Below, in pieces: positions 1-5,319 of a stretch of DNA of 5,319 nucleotides. The stretch is from the NCBI GenBank assembly GCA_025359005.1, contig JANYHP010000364.1, positions 1-5,319 of the forward strand. The letters run 5' to 3'. Each line of letters begins with the position of its first letter. The first letter of the stretch is position 1. Source of the stretch: Hyphomicrobiaceae bacterium. Lineage in GTDB: Bacteria; Pseudomonadota; Alphaproteobacteria; Rhizobiales; Hyphomicrobiaceae. The position numbers and the translations under genes were made by a program. A model generated the notes under the pieces. The model was not told the DNA's origin. It did no database searches and saw only the letters and a list, made by a program, of their open reading frames with translations.

Positions 1-333
1 GTGCAACATCATGAGGCGTGCCAAGCCTTGGCGACGCAGCTCAGGGCACACAGCAATGTTGCTCAGGTATGCTGTCCCATCATCACGTCGACGCCATGCG
101 CCGGTTGCGGCGATGCAATCGTCGCGAACATGCAAGAAATAATCATTGGCTTGGACTTCCGCCAACGCTGCAGCGTGATCGAGCGGCCGACCGTATAGTC
201 TGCGGTTCATCACGTCGGACTCGAATGCGACGATCGATCCAACGTCGGTCGCGCCAGCACGCTTCATGACCAGTTGCTCCTGTTGTTCGACTGACAACTG
301 ATCGACGACTTCTTGACTGTCAAGACCGGCCAT
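1..333 (-). CDS. GNAT-family N-acetyltransferase, C-terminus cut by the left window edge
   Basis: The minus strand is open for 111 codons from an ATG at 333 to the window edge. The protein probably transfers an acetyl group from acetyl-CoA to an amine; the substrate cannot be told. Residues 23-40 (MKRAGATDVGSIVAFESD) fit the first strand and helix of the GNAT fold. Residues 87-107 fit motif A: a beta-strand (YLSNIAV), then CPELRRQGLARL, which holds the acetyl-CoA pyrophosphate-binding R/Q-x-x-G-x-G/A signature as R100, G103 and A105. GNAT proteins are usually about 140-180 residues, so some 40-60 residues lie beyond the edge. The start is uncertain. ATG 333 has a modest AAGG eight bases upstream, whereas in-frame ATG 267 (residue 23) has a better AGGAG nine bases upstream and coincides with the start of the fold. 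A RimI-like protein acetyltransferase is possible because of the motif A spacing, but that is only inference. Confidence 0.85.
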   Translation of the reverse strand, partial: MAGLDSQEVVDQLSVEQQEQLVMKRAGATDVGSIVAFESDVMNRRLYGRPLDHAAALAEVQANDYFLHVRDDCIAATGAWRRRDDGTAYLSNIAVCPELRRQGLARLMMLH

Positions 334-591
334 CGATCTCGCCTTGGCCGATGAAACAGATGACGGCAGCTCCGGGCCCGTGGCCGACGGGCGTGCACGG
401 AGCAAGTGCCGACGCGAACGGAGGTTGACCGACCGTCGACCGGAACAAAGTCGGATTAGGAGGACCTGCTGACGTCGTGGCGGCGCCGGACGATCAGTCT
501 TCGTGTGCAGGGTTTCGGATGTATTAACGCCCAATAGATAGACTGCTCGAAAGTACGATTTGCCCCGCAGCCTTCGGACAGGGAGGTATTC
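334..591. other. Divergent intergenic region
   Basis: This 258-base gap separates the minus-strand acetyltransferase from the plus-strand membrane protein, so it should hold two divergent promoters. The acetyltransferase frame stays open leftward through much of it, but with no ATG start, so I do not extend the gene. The half nearest the membrane gene (about 520-560) is locally AT-rich, with a weak TAGATA at 535-540 that could serve as a -10 element. The nearest -35-like sequence (TTCGGA, 514-519) is only 15 bases away, so I do not call a promoter. I see no RNA gene, terminator hairpin or repeat. Confidence 0.5.
581..586 (+). promoter_or_regulatory. Ribosome binding site GGGAGG
   Basis: GGGAGG lies five bases before the ATG at 592. 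It is a near-consensus Shine-Dalgarno sequence and fixes the start of the 158-residue membrane protein against other frames that cross the region. Confidence 0.7.
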
Positions 592-1068
592 ATGTTCTCG
601 TTTTCGATCAAGTGGATTTGGGCTCAATGCTTGGCGGTTGGAGCGGGACTGCTTCTGCTTGCACACGTGGCGGTTCCTGGTTCGGGCAATCTCACGCTGG
701 TCCAGGGCACGGTCGAAGGAATTGGGACCATCTCCCGCAAAGGACTGGGCAGTTACTATGAGCTGCGGCTCAGAACTGAAGGCGGGAATGCCGAACGAGT
801 GTTGATAGGCCGCCGCGATGCCCCAGAAGATACGATGCAACGATTGATTGGCCGCACGATCACAGCGCGCGTCAATTGGTCCAGCGAAGCAGTCGAAATC
901 AGCGCAAGAGGTCTAAGCGAGGAGTTGAGTGGGGTTCGCTCCTCCGCATCGGCCCGGAGTAGCGGCTATAGTCTTGCAGGCTGGATTGCGATCATCATCG
1001 GACTGCTCGCCGGCGCTACTACCTTCGCGATAAGTCATGCTACAGTCCGGACATATATTAACGATTGA
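592..1068 (+). CDS. Hypothetical membrane protein with two transmembrane segments and a periplasmic domain
   Basis: I do not recognise this 158-residue protein. It has a hydrophobic segment at about residues 9-28 and another at about 127-148 (LAGWIAIIIGLLAGATTFAI). Between them lie about 98 residues rich in predicted beta-strands: LTLVQGTVEGIG, YYELRLRTEGG, ERVLIG, RTITARVNW, AVEISARG. The alternating strand pattern and the V-x-G-T-V opening resemble small OB-like membrane-anchored domains, but this is only a visual resemblance. Lys7 before the first segment and Arg153 after the second suggest both ends are cytoplasmic, with the middle in the periplasm. A serine-rich linker (SSASARSSGYS, 117-127) joins the domain to the second segment. 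The start is set by GGGAGG five bases upstream. The next gene starts 103 bases downstream on the same strand and may be cotranscribed. GC content is lower than in mfd. Confidence 0.75.
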   Translation: MFSFSIKWIWAQCLAVGAGLLLLAHVAVPGSGNLTLVQGTVEGIGTISRKGLGSYYELRLRTEGGNAERVLIGRRDAPEDTMQRLIGRTITARVNWSSEAVEISARGLSEELSGVRSSASARSSGYSLAGWIAIIIGLLAGATTFAISHATVRTYIND

Positions 1069-1160
1069 TTTTGTGGCTGCGCGGCACCGGATAACGTTAG
1101 GGCGACAGGTTATAGCGTGTCCCCGTCGACCGTTGAACCAAACGTGGAATCGGCGATAGC

Positions 1161-1166
1161 GGGAGG
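1161..1166 (+). promoter_or_regulatory. Ribosome binding site GGGAGG
   Basis: GGGAGG, extended to GGGAGGAG, lies five bases before the ATG at 1172. The stretch GGGAGG-NNTTC-ATG matches the one before the 158-residue gene at nine of eleven pre-ATG positions. It supports the short downstream frame as a translated gene. Confidence 0.6.
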
Positions 1167-1171
1167 AGTTC

Positions 1172-1369
1172 ATGCTGCTCGCAGGAACATTGCTGTTTAT
1201 CGGAATTCTATGCGGGCTGTCGACCGTGTGGACCTTCGACCAGATCCAGGTCCCGAAGATGCAGGCCGCATTGCGTAACTTTGGCGGCACTGTGCCCATG
1301 GTGACGCTGCGCGGGAGGATCGAGGTCGAGGCGCTTGTCCAGGCGATCGGCAGTCGGCCGTTTAGCTAA
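1172..1369 (+). CDS. Hypothetical small membrane protein, one transmembrane segment
   Basis: This 65-residue protein is not recognised. Residues 2-21 (MLLAGTLLFIGILCGLSTVW) form one hydrophobic helix that probably anchors it in the inner membrane. The tail of about 44 residues has no catalytic motif. Residues 26-45 (QVPKMQAALRNFGGTVPMVT) loosely recall the P-x-F...FG..LP..T stretch that precedes a second membrane helix in GspF-like and other small inner-membrane proteins. Here no second helix follows, and neither of the other two frames downstream encodes one, so a simple frameshift does not explain its absence. A strong Shine-Dalgarno sequence five bases upstream supports the start. Without it, the short length would make this a weak call. 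It lies 103 bases after the 158-residue membrane gene on the same strand, and the two could form an operon. Confidence 0.55.
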   Translation: MLLAGTLLFIGILCGLSTVWTFDQIQVPKMQAALRNFGGTVPMVTLRGRIEVEALVQAIGSRPFS

Positions 1370-1605
1370 TTCCGCACGCACGCACTATTTGAAGTCCGCA
1401 GTCCCTCCAGCAGCGACGGCGCCTTCCGACACGCACACGATGCGTGCGTCTGCCCCAGCCCAACAACTCGCAGCTCCGCCGCCGGTTCCTTTCTCGGCGA
1501 GCGGCATCGGCGGCGCCTCGATCCCCGTTTGGCGCGCGCGCGGTGCAGTTCTGCGTCCCGGCTCTTGCGTTCCCCCTGGCAGACGTCGCATGGGAGGGGT
1601 TGATA
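1370..1605. other. Intergenic region between the small membrane protein and the sdhE leader
   Basis: I see no convincing gene here. Open frames on both strands are GC-rich, have no ribosome binding site and resemble no family. The region should contain the sdhE-mfd promoter, but I cannot identify -35 and -10 elements with confidence; TTGCGT at 1565-1570 is the nearest -35-like sequence and lacks a good partner. No Rho-independent terminator with a T-run follows the small membrane gene. Composition rises towards the GC-rich level of mfd within this stretch. Confidence 0.5.
1431..1449. repeat. Small inverted repeat with a competing distal arm
   Basis: ACGCAC (1431-1436) and GTGCGT (1444-1449) are perfect complements around a seven-base spacer. 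The right arm, as TGCGTGCGT (1441-1449), is also complementary over nine bases to ACGCACGCA at 1376-1384. The two pairings exclude each other. There is no T-run, so it is not a standard terminator. The left distal arm is a short ACGC tandem, which makes chance pairing more likely. Confidence 0.3.
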
Positions 1606-1611
1606 GGGAGG
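1606..1611 (+). promoter_or_regulatory. Ribosome binding site GGGAGG of the sdhE leader frame
   Basis: GGGAGG lies five bases before an ATG at 1617 that opens a 28-codon frame, not the sdhE frame. sdhE itself has only GAGA (1657-1660) eight bases before its ATG. This is therefore the strongest ribosome binding site in the sdhE leader. Confidence 0.45.
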
Positions 1612-1616
1612 CGCTG

Positions 1617-1703
1617 ATGAAGCCCGCCCTCGTAGGTGCTGCCGCGACCGGCGATCGAGACGACCATCATGACCCCACTGACAGACACATCCCCCGACGC
1701 TGA
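1617..1703 (+). CDS. Possible leader peptide overlapping the sdhE start
   Basis: A 28-codon frame starts at ATG 1617 behind a good Shine-Dalgarno sequence and ends at TGA 1701-1703, inside sdhE in a different frame. Its product would begin MKPALVGAAATGDRDDHHD and shows no signal peptide or known motif. Ribosomes finishing it would stop about 30 bases past the sdhE ATG, so it could couple or restrain sdhE-mfd translation. The alternative is a chance frame downstream of a purine-rich leader. The call rests only on the Shine-Dalgarno spacing. Confidence 0.25.
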   Translation: MKPALVGAAATGDRDDHHDPTDRHIPRR

Positions 1704-2001
1704 CGCGGCCGACCTCGCCGCCCGCAAGCGGCGGGCGCTCTACCGGGCCAATTATCGCGGCACCAAAGAGATGGACTGGCTGCTGGGCAAATATGCTGCG
1801 GCGCGCCTGCCGGACATGGATGCGGCGGCGCTCGGCCAGTTCGAGCAGTTCCTGGTGTTGCCGGACCCCGATCTCAACACCTGGATACTCGATCCGGCAC
1901 GCCTCACGGACCCGGCGTATGCGGGCCTCGTCGCCGATATCCGCGCGTTCCATGACATCAAAGGCACGCTGGCGCGGCCGATGACGGGTGCCGATCGATG
2001 A
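1669..2001 (+). CDS. sdhE: FAD assembly factor SdhE (succinate dehydrogenase assembly factor 2 family)
   Basis: SdhE-family proteins are small soluble factors that promote covalent FAD attachment to the flavoprotein subunit SdhA of succinate dehydrogenase, in the cytoplasm. The 110-residue product carries the family's RGxxE motif as RGTKE (residues 30-34) within LYRANYRGTKEMDWLLGKYA, the first two helices of the five-helix fold. It also has the later conserved stretch LPDPDLNTWIL (64-74). Length suits the family, whose members are about 80-110 residues. I place the start at ATG 1669 because the motif normally lies 20-30 residues from the N-terminus. An in-frame GTG at 1636 would add 11 residues and has no ribosome binding site. 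The TGA stop overlaps the mfd ATG as ATGA, so the two genes are almost certainly cotranscribed and probably translationally coupled. No succinate dehydrogenase gene is in the window. Confidence 0.9.
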   Translation: MTPLTDTSPDADAADLAARKRRALYRANYRGTKEMDWLLGKYAAARLPDMDAAALGQFEQFLVLPDPDLNTWILDPARLTDPAYAGLVADIRAFHDIKGTLARPMTGADR

Positions 2002-5000
2002 GCGCGAAAAAGCCTTTGGCGGCGGCCAAGCTCGACCAGTTGACCGGCGTGCCCGAGGGGCATGATGCGCTGGTGCTTGGCCGTATGGCGCTGGCGGCGG
2101 CGGCGCGTGGCGGCGAGGCACCGTTGCTGATCCACGTGGCCCGCGACGACCGGCGGCTCGAAGCGCTGGCGGCCGCGATCGCGTTCTTCACGCCGGCGGT
2201 CAAGACGATGGCGTTCCCCGCCTGGGATACTGTGCCTTACGACCGCATCGGGCCCAACGCCGAGATCATCGCCCGGCGCATCACCACGCTGTCGCGGCTG
2301 GCGATCACCACGACGCGCAAAGACCCAACCGTGCTGCTGACGACGGCTAACGCCATTCTCCAGCGCGTGCCGCCGCGCGCCTTCGTGCGGCAGGCGCTGC
2401 GCCCGATGGCGGCCGGCCAGCGCATGGATATGAACCGGCTGGTCACGCGCCTGTCGCAGGTGGGCTACCAGCGCACGGGAACCGTGCTGGAGCCCGGCGA
2501 GTTCGCCGTGCGCGGGGGCATCGTCGATCTCTACCCGCCGGGGCGCCAGTCGCCGGTGCGGCTCGACTTCTTCGGCGACACGCTCGAAACCATCAAGAGC
2601 TTCGACACAGAGACGCAGCGCTCGGCGAAAGTGGTGCCGAAGCTCATTCTTATGCCGATGAGCGAGATCCCGTTCGGGCCTGACGCGGAGAGCCGCTTCC
2701 GCCAGAACTATGTCGCCATGTTCGGCCCCGCCTCCGACGGCGACCCGCTCTATACCGCTGTCAGCTCCGGCACGCGCTATCCGGGCCAGGAGCATTGGCT
2801 GCCGCTGTTCCATGAGAGCCTCGAAACGCTGTTCGACTATGCGCCGGACGCGCCCCTCAGCTTCGATCACCTGACGGATCAGGCGATCATCGAGCGGCAC
2901 GCCCAGATCGCCGAGCATTTCCATGCCCGCGTCGAGGCGCGCGAAATCTCGTCGTTCGGCGCTGATCCCTATAAGCCCGTGCCGGCGGAGCGGATGTTCC
3001 TCACCGAGCCGCTGTGGGACGAGGCGCTGGCGGGCAAGACGATCCATCAGTTCTCGCCGTTCGAGACGACGGCGGTGCCTGGCGCGCGCAGCGTCACCTC
3101 GTTCGGCGGACGCGTGGGGCGCAACTTTGCCGCCGATCGCGGCATCGAGGGCAAGTCGGTGTTCGACGCCATGCGCGGGCAGATCCGCTCGTTGCAGGCG
3201 GAGAAGAAGCGCGTCGTGGTGGCCGCGTGGAGTGCCGGCGCGCGCGAGCGGCTGTTCGCGCTGTTGCGCGACCATGGCATCGGGGCGGACGAACTGGTGC
3301 GTGTCGAAAATTTCCTCGACGCCGAAAAGCCGCCTCCACAGGCCGTGGCGCTGGCCGTGCTCGGCTTGGAGCACGGTTTTGAGACGCCCGACCTCGCCGT
3401 GATCGCCGAGCAGGACGTGCTCGGCGACCGGCTGGTGCGGCCACGCCGCAAGGCGCGCAAGGCGGCCGACGTCATCACCGAGGCCACCAGTCTGGCGGCC
3501 GGCGATCTGGTCGTGCACGCCGATCACGGCATCGGCCGCTTCGAGGGCCTCAAGACGATCACCGCGCTGGGCGCGCCGCACGATTGCCTCGAACTCGTAT
3601 ATGCAGGCGGCGACAAGCTCTATCTGCCGGTCGAAAACATTGACCTGCTGTCGCGGTTCGGCTCGGAGGGCAACGAGGCGCAGCTCGACAAGCTCGGCGG
3701 CGCCTCCTGGCAGGGCCGCAAGGCGCGGCTCAAGGCGCGGCTCTTGGAAATCGCCTCCGAGCTCATCAAGGTCGCAGCGCTCCGCCAACTCAAGGAGGCG
3801 CCAGCGATCATTCCTCCGACTGGCAGCTACGACGAGTTTGTCGCGCGCTTCCCCTACGAAGAAACCGAGGATCAGGCCGCCAGCATCGAAGCGGTGCTCG
3901 GCGATCTGGCGCTCGGCCGGCCCATGGACCGTCTCATCTGCGGCGACGTCGGCTTCGGCAAGACGGAAGTGGCCCTGCGCGCGGCGATGGTGGCAGCGCT
4001 CGGCGGCTTCCAGGTGGCTGTGGTGGTGCCGACGACGCTCCTCGCGCGCCAGCACTTCAAGACGTTTTCGGATCGCTTTGCCGGCTTGCCCGTTCGCGTT
4101 GCCCAGGCGTCGCGCATGGTGACGCCGAAGGATTTGGCCGATACCAAAGCAGAGTTGCGAAGCGGCCAGCTCGACATCGTTGTCGGCACGCACGCGCTGC
4201 TATCGAAGGGCATCGATTTTGCGCGCCTCGGTCTGGTGATTGTCGACGAGGAGCAGCACTTCGGCGTCGCCCACAAAGAGCGGTTGAAGCAGCTGCGTGA
4301 GGACGTGCACGTGCTCACGCTGTCGGCGACGCCGATCCCGCGCACCTTGCAGCTGGCCCTGTCTGGCGTGCGGGAACTGTCGCTGATCACCACCCCGCCG
4401 GTCGATCGTCTGGCGGTGCGCACCTACATCTCGCCGTTCGATCCCATCATCATCCGCGAGGCGCTGCGGCGCGAACGCTATCGCGGCGGGCAGTCGTTCT
4501 ACGTGTGCCCGCGTCTCACCGATCTGGACGACGTGGCCGAGTTCATCGCCGAACACGTACCGGAATTGCGGGTGGCGCGCGCGCATGGCCAGCTCTCGCC
4601 GACGGAACTCGAAGACGTGATGGTCGCCTTCTACGACGGTAAGTACGACGTGCTGGTGTCCACCGCGATCGTCGAATCCGGTCTCGATATTCCCAATGCC
4701 AATACGATGATCGTGCATCGCGCCGACATGTTCGGGCTGGCGCAGCTCTACCAGTTGCGCGGGCGCGTCGGGCGTTCGAAGACGCGGGCGTACGCCTATT
4801 TCACCACGCCCTCCGGCAAGGCGCTGACGCACGGCGCGGATCGGCGGCTCAAGGTTTTGCAGTCGCTCGATACGCTGGGTGCAGGCTTCTCGCTGGCCAG
4901 CCACGATCTCGACATTCGCGGGGCGGGCAATCTGCTCGGCGACGAACAGTCGGGGCACATCCGCGAAGTGGGCTTCGAACTCTACCAACAGATGCTCGAA

Positions 5001-5319
5001 GATGCGATCCAGAACCTCAAGGGTGGTGATCTCAGCGGCACCGGCGAGGAGCATTGGAGCCCGCAGATCGCGCTCGGCACCGCGGTGCTGATCCCGGAGA
5101 CCTATGTGAGCGATCTGCAACTCAGGCTCGGGCTTTACCGGCGCCTCGGCTCGCTGTCGACGCGCGCTGATATCGACGCGTTCGGCGCCGAATTGCAGGA
5201 TCGCTTCGGACCGTTTCCCGATGAGGTCGCAGCCTTGCTCGACGTCATGGAGATCAAGGCGCTGTGCAAGCTCGCCTCCATCCAGCAGATCGACGCCGGG
5301 CCGAAGGGCGCCACGCTGG
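1998..5319 (+). CDS. mfd: Transcription-repair coupling factor Mfd, C-terminus cut by the right window edge
   Basis: Mfd is a double-stranded DNA translocase that removes RNA polymerase stalled at lesions and recruits UvrA for nucleotide excision repair. The window holds 1107 codons; E. coli Mfd has 1148 residues, so only the end is missing. The UvrB-like N-terminal module includes FPAWDTVPYDRIGPN (73-87) and FAVRGGIVDLYPPG (169-182). R172, R188 and F192 align by spacing with the E. coli UvrA-contacting residues R165, R181 and F185. The CarD-like RNA polymerase interaction domain begins at about GDLVVHADHGIGRFEGL (502-518). The helicase-type motor has Walker A GDVGFGKTE (649-657), DEEQ (750-753), SATPIPRT (776-783), VSTAIVESGLDIPN (887-900) and motif VI QLRGRVGRS (919-927). 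The TRG region HDLDIRGAGNLLGDEQSGH (969-987) supplies R974 and Q984. The autoinhibitory C-terminal domain starts near residue 1020. The start overlaps the sdhE stop, and its own Shine-Dalgarno sequence is weak, which fits coupling. Confidence 0.98.
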   Translation, partial: MSAKKPLAAAKLDQLTGVPEGHDALVLGRMALAAAARGGEAPLLIHVARDDRRLEALAAAIAFFTPAVKTMAFPAWDTVPYDRIGPNAEIIARRITTLSRLAITTTRKDPTVLLTTANAILQRVPPRAFVRQALRPMAAGQRMDMNRLVTRLSQVGYQRTGTVLEPGEFAVRGGIVDLYPPGRQSPVRLDFFGDTLETIKSFDTETQRSAKVVPKLILMPMSEIPFGPDAESRFRQNYVAMFGPASDGDPLYTAVSSGTRYPGQEHWLPLFHESLETLFDYAPDAPLSFDHLTDQAIIERHAQIAEHFHARVEAREISSFGADPYKPVPAERMFLTEPLWDEALAGKTIHQFSPFETTAVPGARSVTSFGGRVGRNFAADRGIEGKSVFDAMRGQIRSLQAEKKRVVVAAWSAGARERLFALLRDHGIGADELVRVENFLDAEKPPPQAVALAVLGLEHGFETPDLAVIAEQDVLGDRLVRPRRKARKAADVITEATSLAAGDLVVHADHGIGRFEGLKTITALGAPHDCLELVYAGGDKLYLPVENIDLLSRFGSEGNEAQLDKLGGASWQGRKARLKARLLEIASELIKVAALRQLKEAPAIIPPTGSYDEFVARFPYEETEDQAASIEAVLGDLALGRPMDRLICGDVGFGKTEVALRAAMVAALGGFQVAVVVPTTLLARQHFKTFSDRFAGLPVRVAQASRMVTPKDLADTKAELRSGQLDIVVGTHALLSKGIDFARLGLVIVDEEQHFGVAHKERLKQLREDVHVLTLSATPIPRTLQLALSGVRELSLITTPPVDRLAVRTYISPFDPIIIREALRRERYRGGQSFYVCPRLTDLDDVAEFIAEHVPELRVARAHGQLSPTELEDVMVAFYDGKYDVLVSTAIVESGLDIPNANTMIVHRADMFGLAQLYQLRGRVGRSKTRAYAYFTTPSGKALTHGADRRLKVLQSLDTLGAGFSLASHDLDIRGAGNLLGDEQSGHIREVGFELYQQMLEDAIQNLKGGDLSGTGEEHWSPQIALGTAVLIPETYVSDLQLRLGLYRRLGSLSTRADIDAFGAELQDRFGPFPDEVAALLDVMEIKALCKLASIQQIDAGPKGATL

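Noticed and set aside
1..269. Plus-strand open frames in the first 270 bases
   Set aside because: The minus strand encodes a recognisable GNAT motif A in this stretch, so the plus-strand frames are shadows.
313..325. Inverted repeat CTTGA-CTG-TCAAG as a possible operator
   Set aside because: Its arms are only five bases long and it lies inside the likely acetyltransferase coding region.
522..1063. TATTAACG occurring at 522-529 and 1056-1063 as a possible direct repeat or attachment site flanking the 158-residue gene
   Set aside because: It is only eight bases long, the flanks do not match, and the second copy lies inside coding sequence. Chance is the simpler explanation.
1133..1160. TTGAAC-N16-GATAGC as a promoter for the 65-residue gene
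   Set aside because: Transcription would start within the ribosome binding site at about 1167, leaving no usable leader, and the -10 match is poor.
913..1299. A 128-codon minus-strand frame opposite the two membrane genes
   Set aside because: It is antisense to two frames that both have good ribosome binding sites and clear hydrophobic segments, and its own product has no such features.
1335..1703. A 122-codon plus-strand frame between the small membrane gene and sdhE
   Set aside because: Its start lies inside the preceding gene without a ribosome binding site, and the product is Pro/Ala/Arg-rich noise. Only its last 28 codons, from ATG 1617, have a credible start, and these are reported separately.
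1366..2121. A 251-codon minus-strand open frame across the sdhE leader, a possible divergent gene in the recG position
   Set aside because: It starts inside mfd, is antisense to all of sdhE, is extremely rich in Arg and Ala, and shows none of the RecG helicase motifs.
1752..4193. An 813-codon open frame on the minus strand opposite sdhE and mfd
   Set aside because: It lies antisense to an mfd gene whose domains and motifs are all intact. Its product is rich in Arg, His, Ala and Glu with no recognisable domain, as expected when strong G/C third-position bias removes stop codons from one antisense frame.
4200..5120. A 306-codon minus-strand open frame opposite the mfd motor domains
   Set aside because: It is the same antisense effect as the longer frame, with low-complexity composition and no family resemblance.

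Overview
The window looks like chromosomal DNA of a GC-rich alphaproteobacterium, most likely of the Hyphomicrobiales (Rhizobiales). The evidence is a short SdhE-family gene overlapping a long mfd gene by four bases. This pairing is familiar from that order, where recG usually lies just upstream, often divergently. The strong G/C third-position bias and the Mfd sequence also fit. The exact genus cannot be read from the window.

The layout has two parts. The left part, roughly 1-1370, is accessory in character. It holds the N-terminal two thirds of a GNAT-family acetyltransferase on the minus strand, running off the left edge. A 258-base divergent spacer follows. Then come two plus-strand membrane proteins of unknown function: a 158-residue protein with two transmembrane segments and a probable periplasmic domain, and a 65-residue protein with a single transmembrane segment. 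Base composition here is visibly lower in GC than in mfd. No recG is present where synteny would lead one to expect it.

The right part, roughly 1600-5319, is core genome. A 110-codon sdhE gene (the FAD-insertion factor for succinate dehydrogenase) overlaps mfd, the transcription-repair coupling factor, in an ATGA arrangement. mfd fills the rest of the window for 1107 codons and is cut by the right edge within its last domain. All Mfd domains expected up to that point, and their key residues, are present.

Between the parts, 1370-1668 carries no convincing full gene. It has a possible hairpin with an alternative long-range pairing. It also has a strong Shine-Dalgarno sequence serving a 28-codon open frame that runs into the sdhE start, a candidate leader peptide. 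The same GGGAGG-N5-ATG arrangement precedes both small membrane proteins.

I found no tRNA, rRNA, CRISPR array, transposase or insertion-sequence ends, and no complete unknown system. The least explained material is the pair of small membrane proteins and the sdhE leader.
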